The notes beneath the pieces were generated by a model, which had not been told where the DNA came from, ran no database searches, and saw nothing but the letters and a program-made list of their open reading frames with translations. Below, one piece after another: positions 28,658 to 37,325 of a stretch of DNA of 56,185 bases. The position numbers and the translations under genes were made by a program. The number at the start of each line of letters is the position of its first letter. Position 1 is the stretch's first letter. The DNA is from Sphaerotilus sp. (GTDB lineage: Bacteria; Pseudomonadota; Gammaproteobacteria; Burkholderiales; Burkholderiaceae_C): the NCBI RefSeq assembly GCF_013299175.1, contig NZ_JAAFKF010000010.1, positions 1 to 56,185 of the forward strand, in the 5' to 3' direction.

Positions 28658-29584
28658 ATGAACCGATTCTGGCGTACCGCCGTGTGTGTACTCGCCCTGT
28701 GTACGGCCCTGGCTCCCGCGTTGTCCGAGGCCAAGCGCCTGGGCGGTGGCGGGTCTTCCGGCATGCAGCGCAGCCTGCCCTCCAAGAGCACGCCGGCACA
28801 GAACGCACCGGCGCAAGCCCCGCAACAGGCCGCCCCGACCGCTCCGATGGCGGGCGCCGCCGCAACGGGCGTCGCCGCGGCCAAGAAGCGTTCCTGGATG
28901 GGTCCGCTGGCCGGGCTGGCGGCCGGTCTGGGCATTGCCGCCTTGATGAGCCACTTCGGCATGGGTGAAGCCTTCGGCAACATCCTGATGGTCGCGCTGC
29001 TGGTCATGGCCGCGCTGGCCGCCTTCGCGTGGTTCAAGCGCCGCTCGGTGGGGGGCGATCAGCGTCCGGCCCTGGCCAGTGCCAGTGCCGGTGCTGCACC
29101 CTTGTCGATGGACAGCCCCGCACAGCGTTCGGCGCACAGCGTGAGCTGGCCGGGCAGCGCGGCGGCGAGCTTCTCCGCACCCGATGCAGCACCCGCCATG
29201 GTGAGCCTGCCCGCCGATTTCGATCGCCCCGGCTTCGAGCGCATCGCCCGCATGGTCTTCATCCGGATGCAGGCCGCCAACGACCGCAGCGACCTGAACG
29301 ACCTGCGCGAATTCACCACGCCCGAGATGTTCGCCAGCATCCGCACCGACCTGCAGGACCGCGGCAGCCGCGCGCAGGAGACCGACGTGGCCGAGGTGCG
29401 CGCCGAGATCCTCGACTTCCTGCGGGAAGCGCAGCGCGATGTGGTCAGCGTGCGCTACACCGGCCTGATCCGCGAGGAAGCGGGCAAGGATGCGACGCCG
29501 TTCGACGAGGTCTGGCACCTGGTCCAGCCCAGCGACCGCAGCCGCAACTGGGCCATCGCCGGCATCCAGCAGACCACCGGCTGA
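28658..29584 (+). CDS. Tim44-like domain membrane protein
   Basis: A 308-residue protein. The N-terminus has a signal/anchor (VCVLALCTALAPALSEAKRL), then a Gly/Ala/Pro-rich stretch, then a membrane helix pair (LAGLAAGLGIAALMSHF, ILMVALLVMAALAAFAWF). The C-terminal ~125 residues form a Tim44-like domain: FERIARMVFIRMQAANDRSDLN, then DLREFTTPEMFASIRTDLQ, then the sheet region ending VWHLVQPSDRSRNWAIAGIQQ. Bacterial members are common and of unknown function. It ends 6 bp from the convergent diguanylate cyclase. Confidence 0.87.
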   Translation: MNRFWRTAVCVLALCTALAPALSEAKRLGGGGSSGMQRSLPSKSTPAQNAPAQAPQQAAPTAPMAGAAATGVAAAKKRSWMGPLAGLAAGLGIAALMSHFGMGEAFGNILMVALLVMAALAAFAWFKRRSVGGDQRPALASASAGAAPLSMDSPAQRSAHSVSWPGSAAASFSAPDAAPAMVSLPADFDRPGFERIARMVFIRMQAANDRSDLNDLREFTTPEMFASIRTDLQDRGSRAQETDVAEVRAEILDFLREAQRDVVSVRYTGLIREEAGKDATPFDEVWHLVQPSDRSRNWAIAGIQQTTG

Positions 29585-29590
29585 GCCGGT

Positions 29591-30769
29591 TCAGGCCACC
29601 ATCGCCTGGTTGCGCCCGCCCAGCTTGGCGCGGTAGAGCTGGTCATCGGCTTGCCCGTACAGGGATTCGATGGTCAGCTCGGCGCTGTCGAGGTGGGGCT
29701 GGCGCAGGTCCGCCACGGCCACGCCCGCCGACACGGTGATGCGCAAGGCCGCACCCTCCCGGCCCACGAGCGCCATCGATTCGACGCTGCTGCGCACGGT
29801 TTCCACCACCTGCTGCGCACCGAGGCGGTCGGTCATGGGCAAGCCGAGGCAGAACTCCTCGCCGCCCATGCGGCCAAACACATCCGACGCCCGGATGCGC
29901 CCCCGGACAGACTCGGCGAACTGCCGCAGCACCTGATCACCCACCAGGTGGCCGTGGCGGTCGTTGACCAGCTTGAAGTGGTCCAGGTCGAACAGCACCA
30001 GCGCGATCGGCTGGCCATCGCGCCGGCAACGCTCCAGCATGTGGCCCAGCATCGTCTGGGTCACGGTGCGGTTGAAGCAGCCGGTCAGGCCGTCGCGGGC
30101 TGCCAGGTGTTCCATCTGCTGGGCCGTGCGCTCCAGACACGCCAGCACGAAACCGAAACCCGCCCCCACCGAGCTGACAAAACCCGCCAGCAGCATCAGG
30201 CCCTGGACCGTGCCGGGCTGGTCCAGGCTCGCGTAGTTGCCGGGGTCGAGTTCGGCATGCACCGCACGGACACCCAGGGCCAGGCCGCACATCGACAGCG
30301 TGATGCCCACCGTGCGCAGCGAGGTTTCAGCCCGCCAGCCATCCCGCAGCAGCACCACCACCATCGGCACGGTCTGCAAGGCCATGCACGTGCTGCTGAT
30401 GCTGACGAGCCGGTGGTGGGGCCAGCCCGCAAGCCAGGCCAGCGTCAGCAGGCCCAACCCGACGGGCGTGAACAACCACAACGCGCCAGGCAACTCGCTG
30501 CCCCGCACGAAACGCCAGATCGCCCGCGTGTAGAACGCCAAGCCGGCCGTGAGCAGCACATTGGTGAGCAAGACACCCAGCACCACCGGGATCCACAAGC
30601 GCAGCGGAATCGCCACCAACCCCGCCAGAATCAGCACGCTGCCCAGCATCCAGTCGCGCAGGGCTGGCTGTTGTGCCAGCAAAGAGCGCCGTGCCAGCCC
30701 CAGGTCGAGCACCAGCATGGAGTAGCCGATCAGCAGAGCGATCAGGACGGTCGGAGTGTCAATGTGCAT
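29591..30769 (-). CDS. Membrane diguanylate cyclase (7TM-type sensor with GGDEF)
   Basis: A 392-residue protein. The first ~200 residues contain about six membrane helices (VLIALLIGYSMLVLDLGLA, GSVLILAGLVAIPLRLWIP, GVLLTNVLLTAGLAFY, LWLFTPVGLGLLTLAWLAGW, VGITLSMCGLALGVRAVH, GLMLLAGFVSSVGAGFGFVL). The GGDEF domain has the active signature GRMGGEEFCLGL. Five residues before the motif is RASD, an RXXD inhibitory site for product feedback. ATG 30769 (MHIDTPTVL) begins the first helix; a longer start would add a 49-residue Cys-rich extension. It is divergent from mscS and convergent with the Tim44-like gene. Confidence 0.9.
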   Translation of the reverse strand: MHIDTPTVLIALLIGYSMLVLDLGLARRSLLAQQPALRDWMLGSVLILAGLVAIPLRLWIPVVLGVLLTNVLLTAGLAFYTRAIWRFVRGSELPGALWLFTPVGLGLLTLAWLAGWPHHRLVSISSTCMALQTVPMVVVLLRDGWRAETSLRTVGITLSMCGLALGVRAVHAELDPGNYASLDQPGTVQGLMLLAGFVSSVGAGFGFVLACLERTAQQMEHLAARDGLTGCFNRTVTQTMLGHMLERCRRDGQPIALVLFDLDHFKLVNDRHGHLVGDQVLRQFAESVRGRIRASDVFGRMGGEEFCLGLPMTDRLGAQQVVETVRSSVESMALVGREGAALRITVSAGVAVADLRQPHLDSAELTIESLYGQADDQLYRAKLGGRNQAMVA

Positions 30770-30997
30770 GCGGCATACAGCGTGTGCGGAGTTGCGTGCC
30801 GAACCGCGCCCCCCGCTGTCCGTCGCACCGATCCGCGAACCGGTCGCGCAGTATGGACCTGCGAGGACCACACACGCCGACCCGCACACCAGAACGTGCC
30901 TAAGCAGTTTCCCCACCCCAAGCCGGTAGCATTAATTCCGGAATTCCTTCACAGTTGAGGCGTGCAATTTTGCACTTAGCGACTGAGGAATTCCGCG

Positions 30998-31804
30998 ATG
31001 GACATGCAATCGATGCAGAACTTCCTGAGCACGACCGCTCTGGACCTGGGCATCAAGATCCTGGCAGCGATTGCCTTCTGGATCGTTGGTCGGTGGCTGA
31101 TCGGCAAGGTCGTGGGGTTGATCCAGGCGGGCATGAACCGCAATTCGATCGACCCGACACTGACCAAGTACCTCGGATCGATCATCACGATCGCCCTGAA
31201 CATCACCCTGGTGCTCGGCATCCTGGGCTACTTCGGCATCCAGACGACCTCGTTCGCGGCGATGCTGGCCGGCGCTGGTGTGGCAATCGGTGCAGCGTGG
31301 AGCGGCATGCTGGGCAACTTCGCGGCTGGCGCCTTCATGCTGGTGCTGCGGCCCTTCAAGGTCGGCGACTTCGTGAGCATCGGCGGCATGACCGGCACGG
31401 TCCACGAACTCGGCCTGTTCGCCACCACCATCATCACGCCCGACAACGTGATGACCCTGGTCGGCAACGGCAAGGTCTTCGGCGACACGGTGCAGAACTT
31501 CTCCGCGCTGCCCTCGCGCCGTGTCGAGCGCACCGCACAACTCGCGCAAGGCGTCGATGCCCTGGACGCCATCGCCCGCCTGAAGGCCGCGGTCGCCAAG
31601 ATCCCGAACGTCGTCGCCAGCCCCGCGCCGGAAGTGAACCTGCTCGACTTCAAGCTCGAAGGCCCGGTGATCTCGGTGCGCCCATACACGCACACCGACC
31701 ACTACTGGCAGGTGTATTTCGACACCAACGAAGCCATCATCAAGGTCTGCCAGGAGGCCGGCTGGCCGGTGCCGGCGGCCTACCACAAGGTGGTGCAAGG
31801 CTGA
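30998..31804 (+). CDS. mscS: Small-conductance mechanosensitive channel, MscS family
   Basis: A 268-residue protein with the three-helix topology and length of E. coli MscS (286). Helices are around 15-35, 60-82 and the pore-lining TM3 near 88-115 ([20 protein letters not shown]). The beta domain carries [24 protein letters not shown]. It relieves turgor on hypo-osmotic shock. The promoter region 30770-30997 contains GGAATTCC twice, flanking a short AT-rich stretch (about 30936-30995). Its 3' end overlaps the convergent mgsA by 65 bp. Confidence 0.93.
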   Translation: MDMQSMQNFLSTTALDLGIKILAAIAFWIVGRWLIGKVVGLIQAGMNRNSIDPTLTKYLGSIITIALNITLVLGILGYFGIQTTSFAAMLAGAGVAIGAAWSGMLGNFAAGAFMLVLRPFKVGDFVSIGGMTGTVHELGLFATTIITPDNVMTLVGNGKVFGDTVQNFSALPSRRVERTAQLAQGVDALDAIARLKAAVAKIPNVVASPAPEVNLLDFKLEGPVISVRPYTHTDHYWQVYFDTNEAIIKVCQEAGWPVPAAYHKVVQG

Positions 31805-32168
31805 GGAGCAGGGGCCGTGCCGTGCTGAGGTTGGTCGCACACGGCACGTCATGCACGTCGCACGCCCGCACCAGGGCGTTGATGTCCGGCTCATGCGGCT
31901 GCGGCGTCATCGGGTCGCGCAGGAAAACCACCAGGTCGATCTCGCCCACCGCCAGCCGGGCACCGATCTGCAGATCCCCGCCCCACGGCCCGCTGAGCAG
32001 GCACTCCACCACCAGCCCCACCTCGCTGGCCAGGCGCGCACCTGTCGTTCCGGTCGCGCACAGGGTGCAGGCCGACAGCAGCCCGCTGAACTCGCGGGCG
32101 AGTGCCACCATGTCGTCCTTCTTGGCGTCATGGGCAATCAAGGCCACCCGGCAGGGCACAGCGTTCAT
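31740..32168 (-). CDS. mgsA: Methylglyoxal synthase
   Basis: A 142-residue enzyme converting dihydroxyacetone phosphate to methylglyoxal plus phosphate. Family blocks are visible: [15 protein letters not shown] with the conserved His/Asp near the start, ATGTTGARL for phosphate binding, [12 protein letters not shown] with the catalytic Asp region, and [14 protein letters not shown]. The C-terminal ~25 residues (after [16 protein letters not shown]) are Pro-rich and run into the mscS coding sequence on the other strand. They look like a readthrough extension, compared with the usual ending. The gene is convergent with mscS. Confidence 0.92.
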   Translation of the reverse strand: MNAVPCRVALIAHDAKKDDMVALAREFSGLLSACTLCATGTTGARLASEVGLVVECLLSGPWGGDLQIGARLAVGEIDLVVFLRDPMTPQPHEPDINALVRACDVHDVPCATNLSTARPLLLSLAPPCGRPPAPASRPPGRP

Positions 32169-32624
32169 GGCACGTCCTTCGTTCTGGGGTTGATCCGTCG
32201 GGTCGCCATCCTATCCAGCCGCGGTAACAAGTCGGGTTCTTTATTCATGATGCGGCGCAACATGGAATCCGGGAATACGCTACAATCGCCGCTGCTGTCT
32301 CTGACGCAACTGCCGCGAAGTGGTCATAACCCCACCTTGCATGGCAGCAACGACAACAGGCACAGCTGTTTCGTTCATCCCCTCTGACCTTCCTCTTTCC
32401 CCTCATCCCTCCGGCAGACCTTTTCGGTTCTGCGGGGCTGCAGGCGCGGTCGGCGGCGATGCTGTTCGACCCGGGCGGGCTTTTTCTCCACCCCTTGAAG
32501 CTGCGAGCGTGGCGCGTTGACGGATGACGCCCCATGGACGCTGGCCCGCCATTGCGTTGTCGCACGTGTTGTGCTGACTGCGCTAGCCTGAACGGCGCCC
32601 ATCGACGGTGCCAGATGAGAACCC
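32169..32624 (+). promoter_or_regulatory. Long leader of the DEAD-box helicase gene
   Basis: A 456-bp gene-free stretch lies between divergent mgsA and rhlE. A -10-like TACAAT at 32281-32286 would place the start near 32293 and give a leader of about 330 nt. The leader contains a pyrimidine-rich tract (about 32375-32412), a small hairpin (GCAGACC/GGTTCTGC, about 32413-32433) and a GC-stretch followed by TTTTT (about 32472-32485). Long 5' leaders are typical of cold-induced helicase genes that autoregulate, so control in the leader is plausible. A 66-codon ORF inside it (32320-32520) has no ribosome site I trust. Confidence 0.4.
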
Positions 32625-34112
32625 ATGAGCTTTGATACCCTTGGCCTGAACGAAGTCCTGTTGAAGTCCCTGACCGATTCCGGTTACGAGACCCCGACCG
32701 AAGTCCAGGCACAAACCATTCCCGCCGCCCTCGCCGGCTCCGACCTGCGCGTGTGCTCCAACACCGGCAGCGGCAAGACGGCTGCCTTCGTCCTGCCCGC
32801 CCTGGAGCGTGTGCTGGCCGCCCGCGCCGACGCTGCTGCCCGCGGCATCAAGGGCTACCAGCCGAACAAGGGCCCGCGCGTCCTGATCCTGACCCCGACC
32901 CGCGAACTCGCGCTGCAAGTCTCCAAGGCCGCGATGACCTACGGTCGCCACGTCCAGGGCCTGCGCGTTGCCACCGTCGTCGGCGGCGTGCCTTACGGCG
33001 CCCAACTGGCTGCGCTGCGTGGCCAGCTCGACCTGCTGATCGCCACCCCGGGTCGCCTGATCGACCACCTCGACAGCGGCAAGGCCATCCTCGGCCAAGT
33101 CGAACTGCTGGTGCTCGACGAAGCCGACCGCATGCTGGACATGGGCTTCATCGAAGACATCGAGCGCATCGCCGAATCGCTGCCCGCCGAGCGCCAGACC
33201 GTCATGGTCAGCGCCACCTTCGCGGGTCAAGTCGGTCGTCTGGCCGACCAGATCCTCAAGGACGACGCCCAGCGCATCGAGATCGCCAACCACACCGACA
33301 ACCACGCCAGCATCGAGCAGCAGCTCCTGTGGGCCGACAGCCTGGACCACAAGTCCGCGCTGCTGGAGCACATCCTGACCGACAAGGACATGCAGCAAGC
33401 GGTGATCTTCACCAGCACGCAGCGTGACGCCGACGATCTGGCTGCCCGCCTGTATGACCTCGGCCATGCCGTGGCCCCGCTGCACGGTGGCATGCCGCAA
33501 GGCCGCCGCACCCGCACGCTGATGGCCCTGCGCCGCGGCGAGCTGCGCATCCTGGTGGCCACCGATGTCGCTGCCCGCGGCATCGACGTGCCGACCATCA
33601 GCCACGTCATCAACTACGGTCTGCCCATGAAGGCCGAGGACTATGTCCACCGCATCGGCCGCACCGGCCGCGCTGGCCGCACCGGTCGCGCCATCACGCT
33701 GGCCGAGCGCCGTGACGTGTCGATGATCCGCCGCATCCAGCAGTTCACGACCCGCGCCATCCCGATCGGCATCATCGAAGGTCTGGAGCCGACCCGCCCC
33801 GCACCTGAAATGTTCCCGAACCGTGGCCCGGTGCGCGAAGGTGCCCGTCCGCCGTTCCGTGGCGCGCCGGGCCGTGGTGCGCCGGGTGGTGGCTACCGTG
33901 GTGCGAACCCTGGCTACGGTGCTCCGCGTCATGATGGCCCGCGCCCGGACAGCCGTTTCGACAGCCCGCGTGGTGGCGATGCCCCGCGTTTCGACAACGA
34001 CCGTGGTGCGCCGCGCAGTGCCCCCCGTTTCGACAATGACCGTGGTGCCCCGCGCAGCGGCTTCGGTGCTGGCCGCCCGGCGATGCGCCCGCGCAGCAAC
34101 GGTCCGCGCTGA
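32625..34112 (+). CDS. rhlE: DEAD-box ATP-dependent RNA helicase, RhlE type
   Basis: A 495-residue helicase. Core motifs: Q-motif TPTEVQAQTIP, Walker A SNTGSGKT, PTRELALQ, VLDEADRMLDMGF, SAT as VSATF, VATDVAARGID and HRIGRTGRAG. The core ends near residue 395. The last ~100 residues are Arg/Gly/Pro-rich and disordered. They include a near-exact repeat of APRFDNDRGAPRS (two copies) and several RGAP units. RhlE-type helicases act in ribosome assembly and mRNA turnover, and such RG-rich tails bind RNA and can promote condensates. The intrinsic terminator at 34153-34183 follows the gene. Confidence 0.93.
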   Translation: MSFDTLGLNEVLLKSLTDSGYETPTEVQAQTIPAALAGSDLRVCSNTGSGKTAAFVLPALERVLAARADAAARGIKGYQPNKGPRVLILTPTRELALQVSKAAMTYGRHVQGLRVATVVGGVPYGAQLAALRGQLDLLIATPGRLIDHLDSGKAILGQVELLVLDEADRMLDMGFIEDIERIAESLPAERQTVMVSATFAGQVGRLADQILKDDAQRIEIANHTDNHASIEQQLLWADSLDHKSALLEHILTDKDMQQAVIFTSTQRDADDLAARLYDLGHAVAPLHGGMPQGRRTRTLMALRRGELRILVATDVAARGIDVPTISHVINYGLPMKAEDYVHRIGRTGRAGRTGRAITLAERRDVSMIRRIQQFTTRAIPIGIIEGLEPTRPAPEMFPNRGPVREGARPPFRGAPGRGAPGGGYRGANPGYGAPRHDGPRPDSRFDSPRGGDAPRFDNDRGAPRSAPRFDNDRGAPRSGFGAGRPAMRPRSNGPR

Positions 34113-34152
34113 GCGTTGACCTGATCCTGGTGGCGCAAGTCGCCAGGAAATG

Positions 34153-34183
34153 AAAAACCGGCCTCTTGCGGCCGGTTTTTTTT
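34153..34183. terminator. Rho-independent terminator after rhlE
   Basis: AAAAACCGGCC, a 6-nt loop, then GGCCGGTTTTTTTT: a GC stem with a strong T-run on the plus strand and a matching A-run on the other. It lies 41 bp after the rhlE stop and 18 bp before the end of the convergent lipoprotein gene, so it can act in both directions. Confidence 0.92.
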
Positions 34184-34200
34184 CGTCCCCAGCGACCGGC

Positions 34201-34578
34201 TCAGTGGTTGTGCCACTCGCCGCCACGCTGCTCCCAGCCGCGCTGGCCCCGTTCCCAGCGGTGCGGCTCCCACCGCTGACCCGGACGGCGTGGCTCCCAA
34301 TGTCCGGGCATCCAGACATGGCGTCCACCCGACCAGTTCCAGAAACCGTCAATCCACAGATAACCGACAGCGGGCGGTGGTCCTGGTCGCTCCATGCGTA
34401 CCGGCGGCGGCTCCACCACGACGACACCGCCGTCCTCGTGGCCTCGACCGCCCCCACCATGTCGGGAATACGGCGCCACCACACAGCCGGCCAGCCCGCT
34501 GCCGAGCGCCAGCAGGGTCAGCGTCAGGGTCAGCGCACGTCGCGCCGGAAAGGTCACCTTGGGTGTGATCGTGGTCAT
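34201..34578 (-). CDS. YXWXGXW-repeat lipoprotein
   Basis: A 125-residue protein. The signal peptide ends in the lipobox LAGC (Cys near residue 32), so it should be a lipoprotein. The mature part carries aromatic repeats: YLWIDGFWNWSGGRHVWMPGHW (one YXWXGXW-type pair, quoted by start), then Trp-rich short units such as QRWEPHRWERGQRGW. Small Trp/Tyr/Gly-repeat lipoproteins of this kind are frequent in Burkholderiales; function is unknown. The ATG at 34578 is favoured because it opens the signal peptide directly. It follows the DUF1439-like gene on the same strand, 110 bp downstream. Confidence 0.8.
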   Translation of the reverse strand: MTTITPKVTFPARRALTLTLTLLALGSGLAGCVVAPYSRHGGGGRGHEDGGVVVVEPPPVRMERPGPPPAVGYLWIDGFWNWSGGRHVWMPGHWEPRRPGQRWEPHRWERGQRGWEQRGGEWHNH

Positions 34579-34688
34579 GGCGGTCGCAGCGCGCAGCGGC
34601 GCCGAAGTGGTCGAACAGATCCATGCAACGGGCCAGTCCTGGTCTGCGCTGACGTGCGGCCCGTTCAGTGCGGCATTCAGCGCGCACG

Positions 34689-35330
34689 TCAGGTGCCCTG
34701 GGCGCGCAGGGGTTCCAGCGTCACCATGACACCGCCCTCCGTCACCTTGAGCGCACCAGGCCGCAAGCCCATTCGGGCCGCCTGGTCGATGGCCGCCTGC
34801 TCGACCTTGTGGACCACCGTCCCTTCGAGAAGATCCTCGGCGAGCAGGCCACCCCAGCGGTTGACATTCGAGGCCAGCAGACTCGGCAGGCCATCGATGG
34901 CAATGTTTTCCCGGCGCACCCGGACGAGGCGGACGGTCGAATCGCCCGCGTCGAAGCGCAGGCCGCTGCTGAACACCAGGTTGCCCTTGAAGGTGCGCGC
35001 CGTCAGCATGCGCTCCTGCACCCCCAGGTCGAAGCCCAGCATCAACCGGTCTTCCGCCGGCAGCAGCTTCAGCTTCGGCGAAGCCAGCCGCACGTCGAAA
35101 ATCTCCAGCACCCGGCGGTTGGCCGGAAAGCGTTCGGCGAGCGTGGCCAGGATCTGGCGTTCGCTCAGCGTGAACTCCCGCGGCCCGGTCGATGCACAGC
35201 CCGACAGCAGCGACCCCACCCCCGACACGCCACACACCCCCAGCAGGGCCACTCCGGCGCCACGGCACAGCAGTTGACGCCGCACGCCCGGCACCAGACC
35301 GCCATCGGCGGGGAACAATTCGAACGCCAT
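34689..35330 (-). CDS. DUF1439-like lipoprotein
   Basis: A 213-residue protein. A long N-region precedes the hydrophobic GAGVALLGVCGVSGVGSLL and lipobox LSGC near residue 45, giving a lipid-anchored protein. The mature domain begins REFTLSERQILATLAERFPANRRVLE and continues with paired strands (LEIFDVRLASPKLKLLP, RLMLGFDLGVQE, GNLVFSSGLRFD), matching the DUF1439 family (lipid-binding-like periplasmic proteins, YceB type). A CAGGAG ribosome site 8 bp upstream decides for ATG 35330; two earlier in-frame ATGs (35354, 35363) lack one. It is divergent from the TetR gene. Confidence 0.82.
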   Translation of the reverse strand: MAFELFPADGGLVPGVRRQLLCRGAGVALLGVCGVSGVGSLLSGCASTGPREFTLSERQILATLAERFPANRRVLEIFDVRLASPKLKLLPAEDRLMLGFDLGVQERMLTARTFKGNLVFSSGLRFDAGDSTVRLVRVRRENIAIDGLPSLLASNVNRWGGLLAEDLLEGTVVHKVEQAAIDQAARMGLRPGALKVTEGGVMVTLEPLRAQGT

Positions 35331-35425
35331 CGCGGTACTCCTGGGTCTGGTCATGCGGACCATTCTAGGGAATCAGGTCTCCAGCCCGGCACCGATTGAC
35401 CCCGCTCGCCGAGTGCGACTACATT

Positions 35426-35439
35426 ACTGACCGGTTAGT
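35426..35439. promoter_or_regulatory. Probable TetR operator
   Basis: ACTGACC/GGTTAGT is a 14-bp dyad with one mismatch between the arms. It sits in the 155-bp divergent region between the DUF1439-like lipoprotein and the TetR gene, 47 bp before the TetR start codon. TetR regulators of RND pumps commonly bind such dyads and repress themselves and the adaptor-pump genes. Binding is inferred, not shown. Confidence 0.6.
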
Positions 35440-35485
35440 CACTTAACGGGGTTCTTTCACCTTGACCACCAGCCCAGAGTCCTCC

Positions 35486-36178
35486 ATGCCCGCGACCCAC
35501 CAGCGGCGCAAGGCCGAACGTCCGCAAGAGCTGCTGGACGCGGCCCTGAGCCTGTTCGTGGAAAAGGGCTTTGCGGCCACCCGCGCCGACGAGGTGGCGA
35601 CCCGCGCGGGGGTCTCCAAAGGCACGCTCTACCTGTACTACGCCAGCAAGGAAGAGCTGCTCAAGGCGGTCATCGCGCAGCGCCTGTCCAGCCAGATCGC
35701 CGAGGGTGCGCGGCAAGTGGCCGACCACCAGGGCAGTTGCGCCGACCTGCTGCGCAACGTGCTGTCCACCTGGTGGGAGAACGTCTTCGACAGCGACGCC
35801 TCGGGCGTCTTCAAGCTCATCATCACCGAGGTGCGCAACTTCCCCGAAATCGCGGAGTTCTACTTCCGCGAGGTGGTGGAGCCGGGCCAGCACCTGATTG
35901 GCAGCGTGGTGCAGCGCGGCATCGACCGGGGCGAGTTCCGCCCGGTGCCGGTGAACAGCGTGGTGCAGTCGCTGGTGCTGCCCATGGTGATGCTGTGTGT
36001 CCACAAGCATTCGCTGGGAGCGTGCAACGCCTGTGGCGTACCCGACGCGATGGTGGAGCCGCGCCTGTTCATCCGGCAGCACATTGACCTGCTGCTGGGC
36101 GGCCTGTGTGCCACGCCCTCGGCGGCCCCTTCCGCCACATCCACCGCCATCCCCTCAAGCCCCCAGGTCACACCATGA
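35486..36178 (+). CDS. TetR/AcrR family transcriptional regulator
   Basis: A 230-residue regulator. The N-terminal helix-turn-helix is PQELLDAALSLFVEKGFAA then TRADEVATRAGVSKGTLYLYYASKEEL, typical TetR. The C-terminal ligand domain is helical (LLRNVLSTWWENVF, FKLIITEVRNFPEIAEFYFREVV). ATG 35486 is used; a TTG at 35462 would add eight residues. The Ala/Pro/Ser-rich tail (last ~25 residues) overlaps the RND adaptor start by ATGA, so regulator, adaptor and pump form an operon. It probably represses this operon and responds to a pump substrate. Confidence 0.93.
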   Translation: MPATHQRRKAERPQELLDAALSLFVEKGFAATRADEVATRAGVSKGTLYLYYASKEELLKAVIAQRLSSQIAEGARQVADHQGSCADLLRNVLSTWWENVFDSDASGVFKLIITEVRNFPEIAEFYFREVVEPGQHLIGSVVQRGIDRGEFRPVPVNSVVQSLVLPMVMLCVHKHSLGACNACGVPDAMVEPRLFIRQHIDLLLGGLCATPSAAPSATSTAIPSSPQVTP

Positions 36179-37311
36179 ACCGCCCTGTCAAGATTGTGCT
36201 CGCCGTGCTCGCCGTCGCTGCCGTGGTGCTCGGTACGCGGCTGGTGCAGAGCCGCCAGGCCGAGACGGCCGCCACGGTCCCGACACCCGCGGCGGCAGCC
36301 TCCGCGCCCGCCGCGCTGGACCTGCGCGACAGCGATCTGGTCATTGCCGGCGCGGCCAATCTCGCGCGCACGGTGGCGCTGTCGGGGAGCGTCAAGGCCA
36401 TCAGCACCGCCATCGTCAAGGCGAAGGTGGCCGGCGAGCTGCGCAGCCTCGGCCCGCGCGAGGGCGACACGGTGCGCGCCGGGCAGGTCGTCGGCGAGAT
36501 CGACGCCACCGAGTTCGTGCTCCGCGTGAACCAGGCCGCGCAGCAGGCCGAAGCCGCCCGCGCCCAGGTGGACATCGCCCGGCGCCAGCTCGACAACAAC
36601 CGCGCACTGGTCGAACAGGGCTACATCTCCGCCACTGCGCTCGACACCTCGGTGGCCAACCACGCCGCCGCGCAAGCCAGCCTGCAAGCCGCGCTGGCCG
36701 CCACCGAGCTGGCCCGCAAGGCGCAGGCCGACACCGTGCTCAAGTCGCCCATCGGCGGCACCGTCTCGCAGCGGCTGGCGCAACCGGGCGAGCGTGTGGC
36801 CGTGGACGCCCGCGTGCTGGAGGTGATCGACCTGAGCCGGCTGGAGCTGGAAGCCGCCCTGCCCGCGGCGGACGCCGGCCTGCTGCGCCCAGGGGCCACC
36901 GCCGAACTGGTGGTCGAAGGACTGCCCGACCCGATCCGCGCCCAGGTCGCGCGCCTGAACCCGACGACGCAGGCCGGCACCCGCGCCGTGCTGGTCTACC
37001 TGAGCGTGGAGCCGGTGCCGGGCCTGCGCGCCGGGCTGTTCGCGCGGGGCACGGTCACGCTGGAGCAGCGGCGGGTGCTGAGCCTGCCGCTGTCGGCGGT
37101 GCGGCTGGACGACGCCCTGCCCTACGTGGTGGTGCTGGACGGACAGGCACTGCGCCGGCGCACGGTGAAGACCGGCGGGCGCGGACGGGTGGCGGGCGCC
37201 GAGTCGGTCGAGATCACCGACGGGCTGCGCGAGGGGGACCGCGTGCTGCGCGGCAGCCTCGGCACCGTGCGCGACAACACCCCCGCCCGGCTCGTTGCCG
37301 CGGCACGCTGA
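36175..37311 (+). CDS. RND efflux periplasmic adaptor (HlyD/AcrA family)
   Basis: A 378-residue membrane-fusion protein. The N-terminal anchor/signal is PVKIVLAVLAVAAVVLGTRL. The lipoyl/barrel-sandwich region is GSVKAISTAIVKAKVAGELRS at one end and LKSPIGGTVSQRLAQPGERV at the other, with a helical hairpin between (about 130-195, QQAEAARAQVDIARRQLDNN). The beta-barrel and membrane-proximal domains follow. It has no lipobox, so it is anchored by the N-terminal helix or free in the periplasm. It partners the permease 14 bp downstream. Confidence 0.93.
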   Translation: MNRPVKIVLAVLAVAAVVLGTRLVQSRQAETAATVPTPAAAASAPAALDLRDSDLVIAGAANLARTVALSGSVKAISTAIVKAKVAGELRSLGPREGDTVRAGQVVGEIDATEFVLRVNQAAQQAEAARAQVDIARRQLDNNRALVEQGYISATALDTSVANHAAAQASLQAALAATELARKAQADTVLKSPIGGTVSQRLAQPGERVAVDARVLEVIDLSRLELEAALPAADAGLLRPGATAELVVEGLPDPIRAQVARLNPTTQAGTRAVLVYLSVEPVPGLRAGLFARGTVTLEQRRVLSLPLSAVRLDDALPYVVVLDGQALRRRTVKTGGRGRVAGAESVEITDGLREGDRVLRGSLGTVRDNTPARLVAAAR

Positions 37312-37325
37312 GCGGAGACGCCCCC

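Noticed and set aside
32320-32520. 66-codon ORF in the helicase leader as a leader peptide.
   Set aside because: No convincing ribosome site or similarity; possible but unsupported.
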